Source: Actinomycetes bacterium
GTDB taxonomy: Bacteria; Actinomycetota; Acidimicrobiia; Acidimicrobiales; JAJZJN01
Reading direction: 5' to 3'
DNA: 40,430 nt
Assembly (NCBI GenBank): GCA_021851165.1
Contig: JAJZJN010000007.1
Location: 1 to 40,430, forward strand
Both the position numbers and the translations under genes were made by a program. Positions within the stretch are counted from its first letter, which is position 1. Each line of letters opens with the position of its first letter. A model generated the notes under the pieces. The model saw only the letters and a list, made by a program, of their open reading frames with translations. It searched no databases and was not told where the DNA came from. Shown piece by piece: positions 9,755 through 19,160 of the stretch.

Positions 9755-11343
9755 CGAGTCGACCTCGTGTGACGCCACCGAACATGGTCCCGCGTACGCC
9801 GGCGTCTGAGGCAGGTACGGCCTCGTCTCCACGGCCTAGCACCACCCTGGTGCAAATCACGGCATCATCGTGGCGCGAGGCACACGCCGCAGCCATCCAC
9901 AGTGGCGGACGCTTCGCGGGCCTCTATGCCGTCGGACCTGATGACACCACCGGCAACAACCCGGCCAACCGCGACAGGACTGGCACCACGATCAGGAGCG
10001 TCTTCGCCTTCGGAGACCAGGTCAAGGTGCTCTCGGCACGGGCGGTTCCGACCCAGGCGGTCGAGATGCGAAGAGCCGGCACCTCTGTAGCCGGCACCTC
10101 TGGGATTGGGCGGACACTCCCAAGCATTGTCGACATCCTTCCGGCAGCAGCGTGGGATGAGCGCGAGGCACACGACCTCTACGAGGTGGACTTCCCGGGA
10201 CATGTGCCCATGCGCCCTCTGATCAGCCACTCAGATGACCTCGGCTCCTGGACCGTACCCGTAGTGGGAGCCGGCACCCATCAAGTGGCCGTCGGACCCA
10301 TACACGCCGGAGTGATCGAATCCGGGCACTTCCGGTTCCACGTGGTCGGCGAGCGCGTGCTACATCTGGATCTGCGATTGTTCTACAACCACCGGGGTCT
10401 CGAGCGGGCTGCAGTGGGTGCCCCGCTCGACACGGGGCTCGCGATCATCCAGCGTGCCTGCGGGGCCTGCGCTGTCTCCAACACCTTGGCCTTCACACAG
10501 GCCTGTGAGGAGGTTCTCGGGCTCTGGCCCGATGCTGCCCTCTCGACCCAGCGCACAATTCTCGTCGAGTTGGAACGCCTGTACAACCATCTGAACGACA
10601 TCGGGGCGATGTGTGCCGGTATCGGGTTTGCACCGGGCACCATGGCATTCGCCGCCCTGAAGGAACGCGCCCAGCGCCTCATCGGGCGCCTCGCCGGTCA
10701 CCGCTTCATGTTCGGCACGGTACACATCGCCAAGGGCGCCTTCAGCCCAACGCGTGGCGAGACACGTGAGGCCCGCCTGGAGTTGCTCTCGATCAAGGAG
10801 CAGTCGGCGCGTTCCTGGCGAGAGGTGCTGTTCAACACCTCGGTGCAAAACCGGGTCACAGCAGTCGGGATCCTCGACCACGCCAGCGCCGAACGCTTCG
10901 GCGCCGTAGGCCCGGCGGCGCGCGCCTCGGGTATACCTCTCGACACACGCTCTCACAGCCCACGGCTCGACTACGGGGAGCTCCAGCCGCCAAGCCCGGT
11001 GGATCCCACAGGTGATGTAGCTGCTCGCATGGCCGTACGGGCAGCCGAGCTCGAGACAACGCTGGCACTTCTCGACGCTCTCTTAGCGCGTGACCTCCAC
11101 GATGCAGCGGCCGGCGCGATCACGGAAGGATCGCCCATTGGCGTCGGCGTCGTGGAAAGCCCACGCGGCGCGACCACCTGCATCGTCGAGTCCGACGGAA
11201 CGACCATCCAACGGCTCCACCTCCGCACCGCCTCTTACGCCAACTGGCCAGCAGTGGCTCATGCCACGGCGGGCAACCTCCTGCCGGACTTCCCACTCGT
11301 GAACAAGAGCTTCGAGCTCTGCTACGCGTGCTCGGATCGCTAG
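9751..11343 (+). CDS. HyfG/HycE-like hydrogenase large subunit (NuoC-NuoD fusion)
   Basis: ATG at 9751 inside ORF 8635..11343; NuoC-like WDEREAHDLYEVDFPGH; NuoD-like VGPIHAGVIESGHFRFHVVGERVLHLDLRLFYNHRGLE; proximal IQRACGACAVSN and C-terminal SFELCYACSDR*. Confidence 0.9.
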   Translation: MTSRPRVTPPNMVPRTPASEAGTASSPRPSTTLVQITASSWREAHAAAIHSGGRFAGLYAVGPDDTTGNNPANRDRTGTTIRSVFAFGDQVKVLSARAVPTQAVEMRRAGTSVAGTSGIGRTLPSIVDILPAAAWDEREAHDLYEVDFPGHVPMRPLISHSDDLGSWTVPVVGAGTHQVAVGPIHAGVIESGHFRFHVVGERVLHLDLRLFYNHRGLERAAVGAPLDTGLAIIQRACGACAVSNTLAFTQACEEVLGLWPDAALSTQRTILVELERLYNHLNDIGAMCAGIGFAPGTMAFAALKERAQRLIGRLAGHRFMFGTVHIAKGAFSPTRGETREARLELLSIKEQSARSWREVLFNTSVQNRVTAVGILDHASAERFGAVGPAARASGIPLDTRSHSPRLDYGELQPPSPVDPTGDVAARMAVRAAELETTLALLDALLARDLHDAAAGAITEGSPIGVGVVESPRGATTCIVESDGTTIQRLHLRTASYANWPAVAHATAGNLLPDFPLVNKSFELCYACSDR

Positions 11344-11360
11344 AGCCAGGAGACCATGCC

Positions 11361-11834
11361 ATGTTCGTCCTACTTCGCCAGCTTCACAGCACCCGCAAAT
11401 CTGCCCGGGTAACCCGCCCGGCCAGACGGCTGTCACTGGCAGTGCGCCATGTGGACGCAGGGTCGTGCAATGCCTGCGAGCACGAGCTCGGCGCGACTGC
11501 CAATCTGTTCTACGACCTCTCATGTCACGGCATCACCATAACGGCCTCACCCAGGCACGCTGACGTCCTGCTGATAACGGGAGCCATCACCAGGCGTATG
11601 GTTACGCCCCTTCTCAGCGCGTACCGGGCAATGCCTGAACCACGCTTGGTTGCCGCACTGGGCAACTGTGCCATGGGGCTCGGCGTGCTCGGCGACGACC
11701 GGGATCTCGCCGGCCCGCTGGAGCAGCTGTTACCGGTCGACATCAGGATTCCCGGTTGCCCCCCGACTCCGGACCAGATCATCCAGGCCCTGGTAAGTAG
11801 CAACCTGGCCGGGCAGGCCATCACCTCGGCCTAG
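11361..11834 (+). CDS. HyfI/HycG-like hydrogenase small subunit (NuoB/20 kDa family)
   Basis: VRHVDAGSCNACEHELGA...AALGNCAMG...IPGCPPTPDQIIQAL: the four Cys ligands of the proximal [4Fe-4S] cluster; RBS AGGAG upstream of ATG 11361. Confidence 0.9.
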   Translation: MFVLLRQLHSTRKSARVTRPARRLSLAVRHVDAGSCNACEHELGATANLFYDLSCHGITITASPRHADVLLITGAITRRMVTPLLSAYRAMPEPRLVAALGNCAMGLGVLGDDRDLAGPLEQLLPVDIRIPGCPPTPDQIIQALVSSNLAGQAITSA

Positions 11835-12493
11835 CGCGGGCGTATCCCCTCGACAAGAAGATCGGCTATCCCCTCGACTAGGTTCTCGTCGAGATGCTCC
11901 GGGGCAAGGTTGAACCGATGGATCAGCACTGCCACGGCTATGTCGCTCAGAAGGTCGAGATCAAGCCCCGGACGCGCTTCGCCTCGCGCCTCGGCCCTGG
12001 CGAGAACCCGGCCCACTATCTCGCGCCGGTAGTGGAGAACCTCGCGCTCGAGAGTCTCGCGCACGATGCTGTCGCGCTCTGCCTCTGCCGCCAGTGCTGC
12101 TATCGCTGCCCCGAGCTCCGAGCGCATGAGCGCGAGCAGGCCGGCGAGCAAGCTCCTCACATCCCCCCTGAGGCTACCGGTGTCCACCTCGCATACCTGT
12201 TCCACAGCGGCTTCATGCACAGCGGAGACAACCAGTGCGACCTTCGAAGGCCACCAGCGATACAGAGTCGCCTTCGAGACACCGGCCCGCGTTGCCACAG
12301 CGCCCATGGACAGCCCAGGAAACCCCGTCTCGCCCAGAAGAGACACGGTGGCGGCCATGATCGCCCGGCGCGACTCCTCGCTGCGGGGCCTCCCCGGTGG
12401 CCTGACGGGGAAGTTGCCTTCGGGTATCGTCGCAGCGGTCGCAGTTCCAAGAGCCTGTGCGGGGGCTGTTCCGGGAGCTGGAAGTGCCATCAA
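11831..12493 (-). CDS. TetR family transcriptional regulator
   Basis: RPRSEESRRAIMAATVSLLGETGFPGLSMGAVATRAGVSKATLYRWWPSKVALVVSAV. Confidence 0.93.
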   Translation of the reverse strand: MMALPAPGTAPAQALGTATAATIPEGNFPVRPPGRPRSEESRRAIMAATVSLLGETGFPGLSMGAVATRAGVSKATLYRWWPSKVALVVSAVHEAAVEQVCEVDTGSLRGDVRSLLAGLLALMRSELGAAIAALAAEAERDSIVRETLEREVLHYRREIVGRVLARAEARGEARPGLDLDLLSDIAVAVLIHRFNLAPEHLDENLVEGIADLLVEGIRPR

Positions 12494-14109
12494 GCCGAGG
12501 CCTCCTCAGGGCCTGCCACTGTCGAAACAGCGGTTTCGGGAGCCTGTGCGGGGGCTGTTCCGGAGACCTGCCGGTCACCCGGCGCGCCCTCGGCAGCTGG
12601 TTGCACCCGTGCGGGAAGGAAAATGGCCGCAACGAGAACACCACAGGCGGCTACCAGTGCAGCAACAATGCTGGCGAACGTTACGCCGTTGACAAATCCT
12701 TGACGAGCCAGTGCCACAAGCAGCCCGCCTGTCGTAGCCGGAAGGTGAGACGCAACTGCCAGGGCGCCACCGAGTGACGAGGTGATGTAGTGGAAGGCCA
12801 CCGGAGGAACGTGCTGTCCCGCCAGCCCACGGGTTACATGGTCCCGATAGCGCTGCTCGACGATGCTGCCGAGAACCGCGACGCCAAGAGCTCCGCCAAC
12901 CTGGATGGTGGTTCCATTCATGGCCGAACCGACGCCTGCCTGCTCCTTCGGCAGGGATCCCATGATCGAATCGGTGGCCGGCGCCATCGCCGCGCCCATG
13001 CCCAAGCCCAAGACGAGCAGGCCCGCCAGAACAGGCAGGTATCCCGAACTGACCGTGACCTGCGTCAGGATCGCGAGCCCGCCTGCCACTGCGAGGAGTC
13101 CCCCTGCCACCACCACCTTCGTCCCGACCTTACGCACAGCAGCAGTCGACAGCGGGGCACCAAGTCCAATCATGAGAGCCACTGGAGCTGTGCGTACCCC
13201 TGCGGCAAGCGGGCTGTAGCCGAGAACGGACTGGAGGTACTGGGTGAGAATGAACAGCGCTCCAAATAGCGAGAAGAACACGAGCGTGATCGAGACGTTT
13301 GCTGCCGAGAAACGCGCATCTTTGAAGAAGCTCATCTGGAACATCGGATGATCACAGTTGAGCTCCCACACCACGAAGGCCGCTATCACGACTAGTCCGC
13401 CTATGAGCGACCCGTAGACCGACAGGGCACCCCAGCCGTCCACTGGCACTTCGATAATTCCATAGAGCAACAGACCCAGGCCTGCTATCGACAGCGCCGT
13501 CCCCACCGAATCCGCTCTGCGGGCGGCAGGATCCGATGACGTGGGCACCAGCAGGATGATCGCCACCAGTCCAACTGCAACGATCGGAACGTTCACCAGG
13601 AAAACCGATCCCCACCAGAAGTGATCGAGCAACCAACCACCGAGCACTGGCCCGATTGCTATACCGAGCCCCGATGTCCCGGACCAGATCCCGATGGCCT
13701 TGGCCCTCTCATGGGGACCGGTGAACACATTCGTCAGGATCGACAGCGTGGACGGCATCACCAGAGCACCGCCAACGCCCATCAGGCAACGGAATGCAAC
13801 AAGCTCATCGGGCGAAGTGGAGAATGCCGACAACGCCGAGCCGGCTCCGAAGATCGCCAGGCCGGCGAAGAGCGCTCCTTTGCGACCCAGGCGGTCTCCC
13901 ATGCTCCCCGCCGTTATCTCCAGGCCCGCAAACACGATGGTGTAGGCATCGACGATCCACTGGAGCTGGCTCGCCGACGCATGGAGATCTCGCACGAGTG
14001 TCGGCAGCGCAACATTCAGGATCGTGTTGTCCAGACCAACCACCAGCAGGCTGACGCAGAGCACCGCCAGGATGGCCCATCTGCGGGAATAGACATGCTC
14101 CGTCTTCAC
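12490..14109 (-). CDS. MFS transporter, DHA2/EmrB-QacA family (14 TM)
   Basis: 539 aa; LDNTILNVALPTLVRDLHASASQLQWIVDAYTIVFAGLEITAGSMGDRLGRKGALFAGLAIF. Confidence 0.93.
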   Translation of the reverse strand: MKTEHVYSRRWAILAVLCVSLLVVGLDNTILNVALPTLVRDLHASASQLQWIVDAYTIVFAGLEITAGSMGDRLGRKGALFAGLAIFGAGSALSAFSTSPDELVAFRCLMGVGGALVMPSTLSILTNVFTGPHERAKAIGIWSGTSGLGIAIGPVLGGWLLDHFWWGSVFLVNVPIVAVGLVAIILLVPTSSDPAARRADSVGTALSIAGLGLLLYGIIEVPVDGWGALSVYGSLIGGLVVIAAFVVWELNCDHPMFQMSFFKDARFSAANVSITLVFFSLFGALFILTQYLQSVLGYSPLAAGVRTAPVALMIGLGAPLSTAAVRKVGTKVVVAGGLLAVAGGLAILTQVTVSSGYLPVLAGLLVLGLGMGAAMAPATDSIMGSLPKEQAGVGSAMNGTTIQVGGALGVAVLGSIVEQRYRDHVTRGLAGQHVPPVAFHYITSSLGGALAVASHLPATTGGLLVALARQGFVNGVTFASIVAALVAACGVLVAAIFLPARVQPAAEGAPGDRQVSGTAPAQAPETAVSTVAGPEEASA

Positions 14110-14135
14110 CAGACTGCCTCCGGTTACCTACAAGT

Positions 14136-14165
14136 TGCCAGACTGCTGTTTGCCAGACTGCTGTT
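14136..14165. repeat. Tandem 15-bp direct repeat upstream of the MFS gene
   Basis: TGCCAGACTGCTGTT x2 (14136-14150, 14151-14165). Confidence 0.85.
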
Positions 14166-14172
14166 TAGAAAC

Positions 14173-14188
14173 GATACTGTCTCGTATC
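14173..14188. promoter_or_regulatory. Candidate TetR operator upstream of the MFS-tetR operon
   Basis: GATAC-TGTCTC-GTATC inverted repeat, between TTGCTA (14198-14203, minus) and CAGTAT (14174-14179, minus) promoter-like hexamers with an 18-bp spacer. Confidence 0.5.
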
Positions 14189-14326
14189 CACTCAGTGTAG
14201 CAAGGCACCTCGCCGACGGCTTCAGAGCGTGATCGCCGCCACACGCGCACAGCACCAGGCTCCACCATCAACTCAGCTCGAGGCTCAAGGCATGCATCTC
14301 AGGCCAATGGATACAGTGGCGACCTG

Positions 14327-17077
14327 ATGACGTCGTTTTCAAAGAAGACAGGCCTCCCCGCTCCCCCCCCGGCAGATCGGCTGCAGGAAATGGCGGAGGC
14401 ATCACCGGCATCGGTGCTTGCCGACCTCCAGACGAGCGCAGACGGCCTCACCATGGCGGAGGCAGCCAAAAGACTGGCCGAACACGGCCCGAACACCCTG
14501 CCCGAAGAGCACAGGAGCATGCTCGCGACGCTGCTCTCGTACTTCTGGGGCCCCATTCCGTGGATGATCGAAGTTGCTGCGGTTCTCTCGGCGGTGGTCC
14601 GCCACTGGGACGACCTAATCGTCATCCTGGTCCTCCTGGTGTTCAACGGGGCCGTCGGCTTCTGGCAGGAACACCAGGCTGCGGATGCCATCGAGGCCCT
14701 GCGCCGCCAGCTCGCCCTTCGGGCATTGACTCGGCGCGACGGGCAATGGCAGAACGTCGACGCCGCCACACTGGTAGTCGGTGACGTGATCCGGATTCGC
14801 CTCGGCAACGTCGTTCCCGCGGACGTCAAGCTCCTCCAAGGAGATTACTTGAGCGTCGACCAGTCCGCCCTCACAGGCGAATCCCTACCAGTGGACAAGA
14901 AGCCCGGCGAGATAGCGTATTCCGGCTCGACAGCCAAGCAGGGCGACATGGTAGCCGTGGTCGTAGCGACAGGAGCCGAAACCTACTTCGGGCGCACAGC
15001 CGGTCTCGTCGCTCAGGCACACGTCGCTTCTCATTTCCAGCGTGCAGTCCTCAATATCGGGGACTACCTGATCTACCTCAGCCTGGTGCTCATAGCCGTG
15101 CTGCTCGCCGTCCAGCTGGGAAGGGGCGCTCCCTTCTTGACACTGGTGCAGTTCGCGCTCATCCTCACCGTTGCCGCCATCCCTGTCGCCATGCCGGCAG
15201 TCTTGACAGTGACGATGGCCGTCGGCGCCCTCGCTCTGGCGAAGATGAAAGCCATCGTGTCGCGGCTCGAGTCCATAGAGGAGATGGCGGGAATGGACAT
15301 CCTGTGCTCGGACAAGACGGGCACGCTCACGAAGAACGAGCTCACCCTGGGCACTCCAGTGCTATTCGAGGCCAACGAGCCGCGCGAGGTCGTCACCATT
15401 GCCGCACTCGCTTCAGACCCGACCAACCCTGACGCCATCGACGTCGCCGTCCTGGGCGGCTTGAAGACCGCAACGCCCAGTCCCGCAACGCCCAGTCCCG
15501 CAGGAGTTGCCATCCCCTCTGGTGGGGCCACTCCGACGGGCCCGGAAACAAGCAACGGAGCCACCTCAAGTCATCTCAACGTGACACCACAACCAGTGGA
15601 GCCGGGTCTTGAAGGATATGTTCGTGAAAGAGTCGTCCCGTTCGATCCGGTTCGCAAGCGCACCGAGGTGCAGGTCCGAGGTGCGGACGGGAAACGATTT
15701 CTCGCTGTGAAGGGGGCGCCTCAGGTGGTGCTCGACTTGTGCCAGCCTGACGCCACATTCGCCGCGCGAGTCAATGCCCATGTCGGTGAGCTGGCGCGTA
15801 GGGGCTTCCGTGCCCTGGGGGTTGCCCGGGGACAGCCAACTTCCACCGTTGCTGGAGATGATGGCGGCCTCACGACGAACGACGCGGCCGGCAGATCCAC
15901 CGGTGAGGTGGGGGACCAGCCTCCTGGCAGCGGGAGGGAGGCTGCGCTCCACTTCCTCGGACTCCTCCCGCTGTTCGATCCACCTCGCGAGGATTCGGCG
16001 GAAACGATCAAACGAGCCCGCGATCATGGGATTGCCGTCAAAATGGTCACCGGCGACGACATCGCCATTGCCAAGGAAACGGCCAACCAGCTCGGCCTCG
16101 GCTCGGACATCCAATCTGCCGACGGGTTGCCAACGGGCCAGGAGACAGCCGCCTGGGCTGCCGTGGGCGAGCAGATCGAAGCCGCGGACGGCTTCGCCCG
16201 TGTCTTCCCTGAACACAAATTCTCGATCGTGAAGGCGCTCCAGGCCCGTGGCCATATCGTGGGCATGACCGGCGACGGGGTGAACGACGCGCCAGCGCTC
16301 AAGCAGGCTGACACCGGCATAGCCGTCTCCGCTGCCACCGACGCTGCACGTGCCGCTGCTGACCTGGTGCTCACCGCACCGGGCCTATCCGTAATCGTAG
16401 GAGCGGTCGAGCAAGCCCGCCGGATCTTCCAGCGAATGAACAGCTATGCCATCTACCGGATCACCGAGACGATCCGGGTCGTGGTGTTCGTTGTAGCCGC
16501 CATGATCATCTTCAACTTCTACCCCATCACGGCGATACTTATTATCCTCTTGGCCCTCCTGAACGACGTCCCAATCATGACGATCGCCTTCGACAATACT
16601 GCCGTAGACCCTGATCCGGTGCGCTGGGATATGCGCCGGGTGCTGTCTGTTTCGACCGTTCTAGGCCTGATCGGGGTCATCGAGACCTTCGGCATGCTTC
16701 TGATCGCTAAACTGTGGCTGAAGCTCGACGACAGCCAGATCGACACACTGATCTTCTTGAAACTGGCAATTGCTGGACACCTGACGCTCTTCGTGGCCCG
16801 GGCACGTGGTCCGTTCCTTGCCCGTCCCTATCCGGCTCCTGCCGTCTTGTGGTCAGCAATTGGGACTAAGGCACTTGCCACCTTGCTCGTTGCCTTCGGG
16901 CTCGGGCTCATCACCCCGATCGGATGGGGGGCAATCGGCTTGGTATGGGCTTATTGCCTGGTCTGGGTATTCGTCGAGGATGCAGCCAAGCTCGCTACCT
17001 ACCGCCATATGGACCTCGCCGGATCCCACCACCGGCGTTTTGTCGAACGGTTGCAGCAGTCGCTCCATCCACTATGA
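14327..17077 (+). CDS. Plasma-membrane-type proton-efflux P-type ATPase (type IIIA)
   Basis: GDVIRIRLGNVVPADVKLLQGDYLSVDQSALTGESLPVDK; CSDKTGTLTKNEL; KMVTGDDIAIAKETANQLGLG; MTGDGVNDAPALKQADTGIAV. Confidence 0.93.
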   Translation: MTSFSKKTGLPAPPPADRLQEMAEASPASVLADLQTSADGLTMAEAAKRLAEHGPNTLPEEHRSMLATLLSYFWGPIPWMIEVAAVLSAVVRHWDDLIVILVLLVFNGAVGFWQEHQAADAIEALRRQLALRALTRRDGQWQNVDAATLVVGDVIRIRLGNVVPADVKLLQGDYLSVDQSALTGESLPVDKKPGEIAYSGSTAKQGDMVAVVVATGAETYFGRTAGLVAQAHVASHFQRAVLNIGDYLIYLSLVLIAVLLAVQLGRGAPFLTLVQFALILTVAAIPVAMPAVLTVTMAVGALALAKMKAIVSRLESIEEMAGMDILCSDKTGTLTKNELTLGTPVLFEANEPREVVTIAALASDPTNPDAIDVAVLGGLKTATPSPATPSPAGVAIPSGGATPTGPETSNGATSSHLNVTPQPVEPGLEGYVRERVVPFDPVRKRTEVQVRGADGKRFLAVKGAPQVVLDLCQPDATFAARVNAHVGELARRGFRALGVARGQPTSTVAGDDGGLTTNDAAGRSTGEVGDQPPGSGREAALHFLGLLPLFDPPREDSAETIKRARDHGIAVKMVTGDDIAIAKETANQLGLGSDIQSADGLPTGQETAAWAAVGEQIEAADGFARVFPEHKFSIVKALQARGHIVGMTGDGVNDAPALKQADTGIAVSAATDAARAAADLVLTAPGLSVIVGAVEQARRIFQRMNSYAIYRITETIRVVVFVVAAMIIFNFYPITAILIILLALLNDVPIMTIAFDNTAVDPDPVRWDMRRVLSVSTVLGLIGVIETFGMLLIAKLWLKLDDSQIDTLIFLKLAIAGHLTLFVARARGPFLARPYPAPAVLWSAIGTKALATLLVAFGLGLITPIGWGAIGLVWAYCLVWVFVEDAAKLATYRHMDLAGSHHRRFVERLQQSLHPL

Positions 17078-17138
17078 CCGCAGGGAGTTCCTCCTCTACG
17101 GCCTACTTTCAAGTTTGAAGCCCTGCCAATTTGTTCTA

Positions 17139-18515
17139 TTAGCCTGTCGCTTCCCGGCGCTGAGAAGATCGGCTGGAACGAGCGCGGAAGACCGCCTCGA
17201 AAAGGAAGCTACCAATTAGGGCGCCGACCAACGTTATCCAGGTGCTCGCGTCACCACTTCGGATCGCGTGCACAAGCAGGAGCACGAAGAGCATGATGTT
17301 GACGACTACAGCGACAACCAGCGGCCAGGCCCGAGCACCAGTGTGGGCCCGCACCCGGAGATGCCCAGCACTAACGGCACCGTAAACAACAAGGAATGCC
17401 AGGCTCGTCATCTGGCCAACGGCGTCGAGAGGGAAGAACAACACGAGAAGCATCACGATGGCTGCAGAAGTGACCAATGCCACGGTGCCATTGCGCCCCA
17501 CCGTCCCCGTTAGCAGCCGCGAGAGCTCCCCGCTGCGGGCCTCGTCAAATGCGACATTTGATGCCGCGAACAGGGTTGCATTGACCGCCGAGGACGTTGC
17601 CAGAAGAGCGGCAGCGGCTACTGCTAGAAATCCTATCCGACCAAGTGCCGCCTGACCGGCGTTCGCCAGCACATGACCGGCGTTCGCGACGATGGCTGCC
17701 TGCGGCATCAATGCAACCACCAGCGAGCTAATGGTCACGTAGAGCACGGCAACTATGCCGAGTGCAGCAAACATAGCCCTTGGCAGCTCCCTGCGTGGGC
17801 TGACCATCCGGTTCGATGCGTTGGTCACGACCCCGAAGCCCTGGTAGGTCACGTAGAGTAGCGCTGCTCCCGTGATGATTCCAAGCGTACCGTCGCCACC
17901 CCCGCTGCCAAGCCGGGACGGTTGGGCACTGGATAACCCGATAATCACGAACCCAAGGAGGATCACGATCTCGATACCCACGATGAGCATCTCGGCACGA
18001 CCTACCATCTTCGAGCCGAGGACGTTCACCGCTAAGAAAACCAAGACGATCCCCATGCCAAATACCTTGGCCATCCACTGGGGAAGGGCGTGTCCTCCAA
18101 GGGCATCGGCATACTCGGCGAAGCCAGTGGCGTACAGCGATGTCGCGATGAGGTACGCGAGATACTGGAACACATTCAGGCCGCCAGAGGAAATACCATG
18201 CCCGTACTCCTCGACGATGAAGTGTGCGGCCCCCCCACCGCTAGGAAACCTGGATCCAAGTCGCGCATAGGAATAGACGGAGAACACCGCCGCCAACGCA
18301 CCCACGACAAACGCCACCGGCAGGTACGAGCCGGTGCTGGTAGCTGCCAATCCCAGCAGTGTGTACAAGCCCGCGCCCATCATGCCACCGACGCCGAGCG
18401 CTGTGGCGGCGAATAGGCCTATCCGGCTTGCAGAAACCGACGACGCAGTGACCTGAACCTCCTCCCTCGGGCCATAAGCCTGACGCTGAGCGCACCGCTT
18501 GGATGACAGTGGCAT
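17139..18515 (-). CDS. APC superfamily amino acid permease
   Basis: 458 aa, about 12 TM; ATALGVGGMMGAGLYTLLGLAATSTGSYLPVAFVVGALAAVFSVYSYARLGSRFPSGGGAAHFIVEEYG. Confidence 0.9.
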   Translation of the reverse strand: MPLSSKRCAQRQAYGPREEVQVTASSVSASRIGLFAATALGVGGMMGAGLYTLLGLAATSTGSYLPVAFVVGALAAVFSVYSYARLGSRFPSGGGAAHFIVEEYGHGISSGGLNVFQYLAYLIATSLYATGFAEYADALGGHALPQWMAKVFGMGIVLVFLAVNVLGSKMVGRAEMLIVGIEIVILLGFVIIGLSSAQPSRLGSGGGDGTLGIITGAALLYVTYQGFGVVTNASNRMVSPRRELPRAMFAALGIVAVLYVTISSLVVALMPQAAIVANAGHVLANAGQAALGRIGFLAVAAAALLATSSAVNATLFAASNVAFDEARSGELSRLLTGTVGRNGTVALVTSAAIVMLLVLFFPLDAVGQMTSLAFLVVYGAVSAGHLRVRAHTGARAWPLVVAVVVNIMLFVLLLVHAIRSGDASTWITLVGALIGSFLFEAVFRARSSRSSQRREATG

Positions 18516-18839
18516 TCCAAGTTCCTCGGAGCGCTCACCAACTTGCGCTCCATCGCCTTCGCTGCGACTTGACCGTCTCTTTGCGGTTTGCCGTGACCCC
18601 AGACGACTACCGACACGCTAGCAATCAGGCGCGTCACAAACATCCCGGTCTTGTGCTGGATTCGTGGGTCGGCTGGCCCAAGGTAGTGACGGTGCGATGC
18701 CAGCTCGGCCCAGAATGACCATGGTGATGAAGCTCTCCGGGTCGTGAAAGCCGTGGACAACCGAGCGGAGGCAACGGATCCTGTCCGTGCCGAGAAGGCC
18801 ATCCATGGCCTGCGAGCTGTACTTTGAAAGCCCTCGGGC

Positions 18840-19160
18840 ACGGCGAAATCGGATAGCCCCCTCCTTCCTCTACCGGCCGTTCTGCCGCGTCCTCCAGCGC
18901 GTCCAGCTCATCAGTCGCCGTGACATGGACCTCGCCATCGAAGCCGTTATGCTGCGTCACGAGGTGGCAGTCCTCCGGCGCCAGGCCACCGACCGATGCT
19001 GCAGCCCACGGACCGAGCGGTCCTGTCCGGTTTTACACAACTGCTCCCCCGCCAGCGTCTCGGGCCCCTCTTCGTCCAACCGGCAACCCTGTTGCGCTGG
19101 CACCGCGACCTCCTCGCCAAGCGCTGGACCTATTCCGCTGCGACCCCTCCCGCCATCGGC
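18840..19160 (+). pseudogene. Remnant of an integrase-core (rve/DDE) transposase: 5' part only, frameshifted and 3'-truncated
   Basis: SFLYRPFCRVLQRVQLISRRDMDLAIEAVMLRHEVAVLRRQA in one frame, continuing as LQPTDRAVLSGFTQLLPRQRLGPLFVQPATLLRWHRDLLAKRWTYS in another; similarity stops around 19130-19160. Confidence 0.75.

Noticed and set aside
18616-18630. GCTAGCAA near 18616 as a possible second att copy of the tRNA-Ile 3' end
   Set aside because: Only 8 bp shared with the tRNA segment (GCTAGCAA); expected by chance.
18516-18800. Possible second transposase fragment upstream of the remnant
   Set aside because: Reads on both strands gave no convincing transposase motif; left unannotated.
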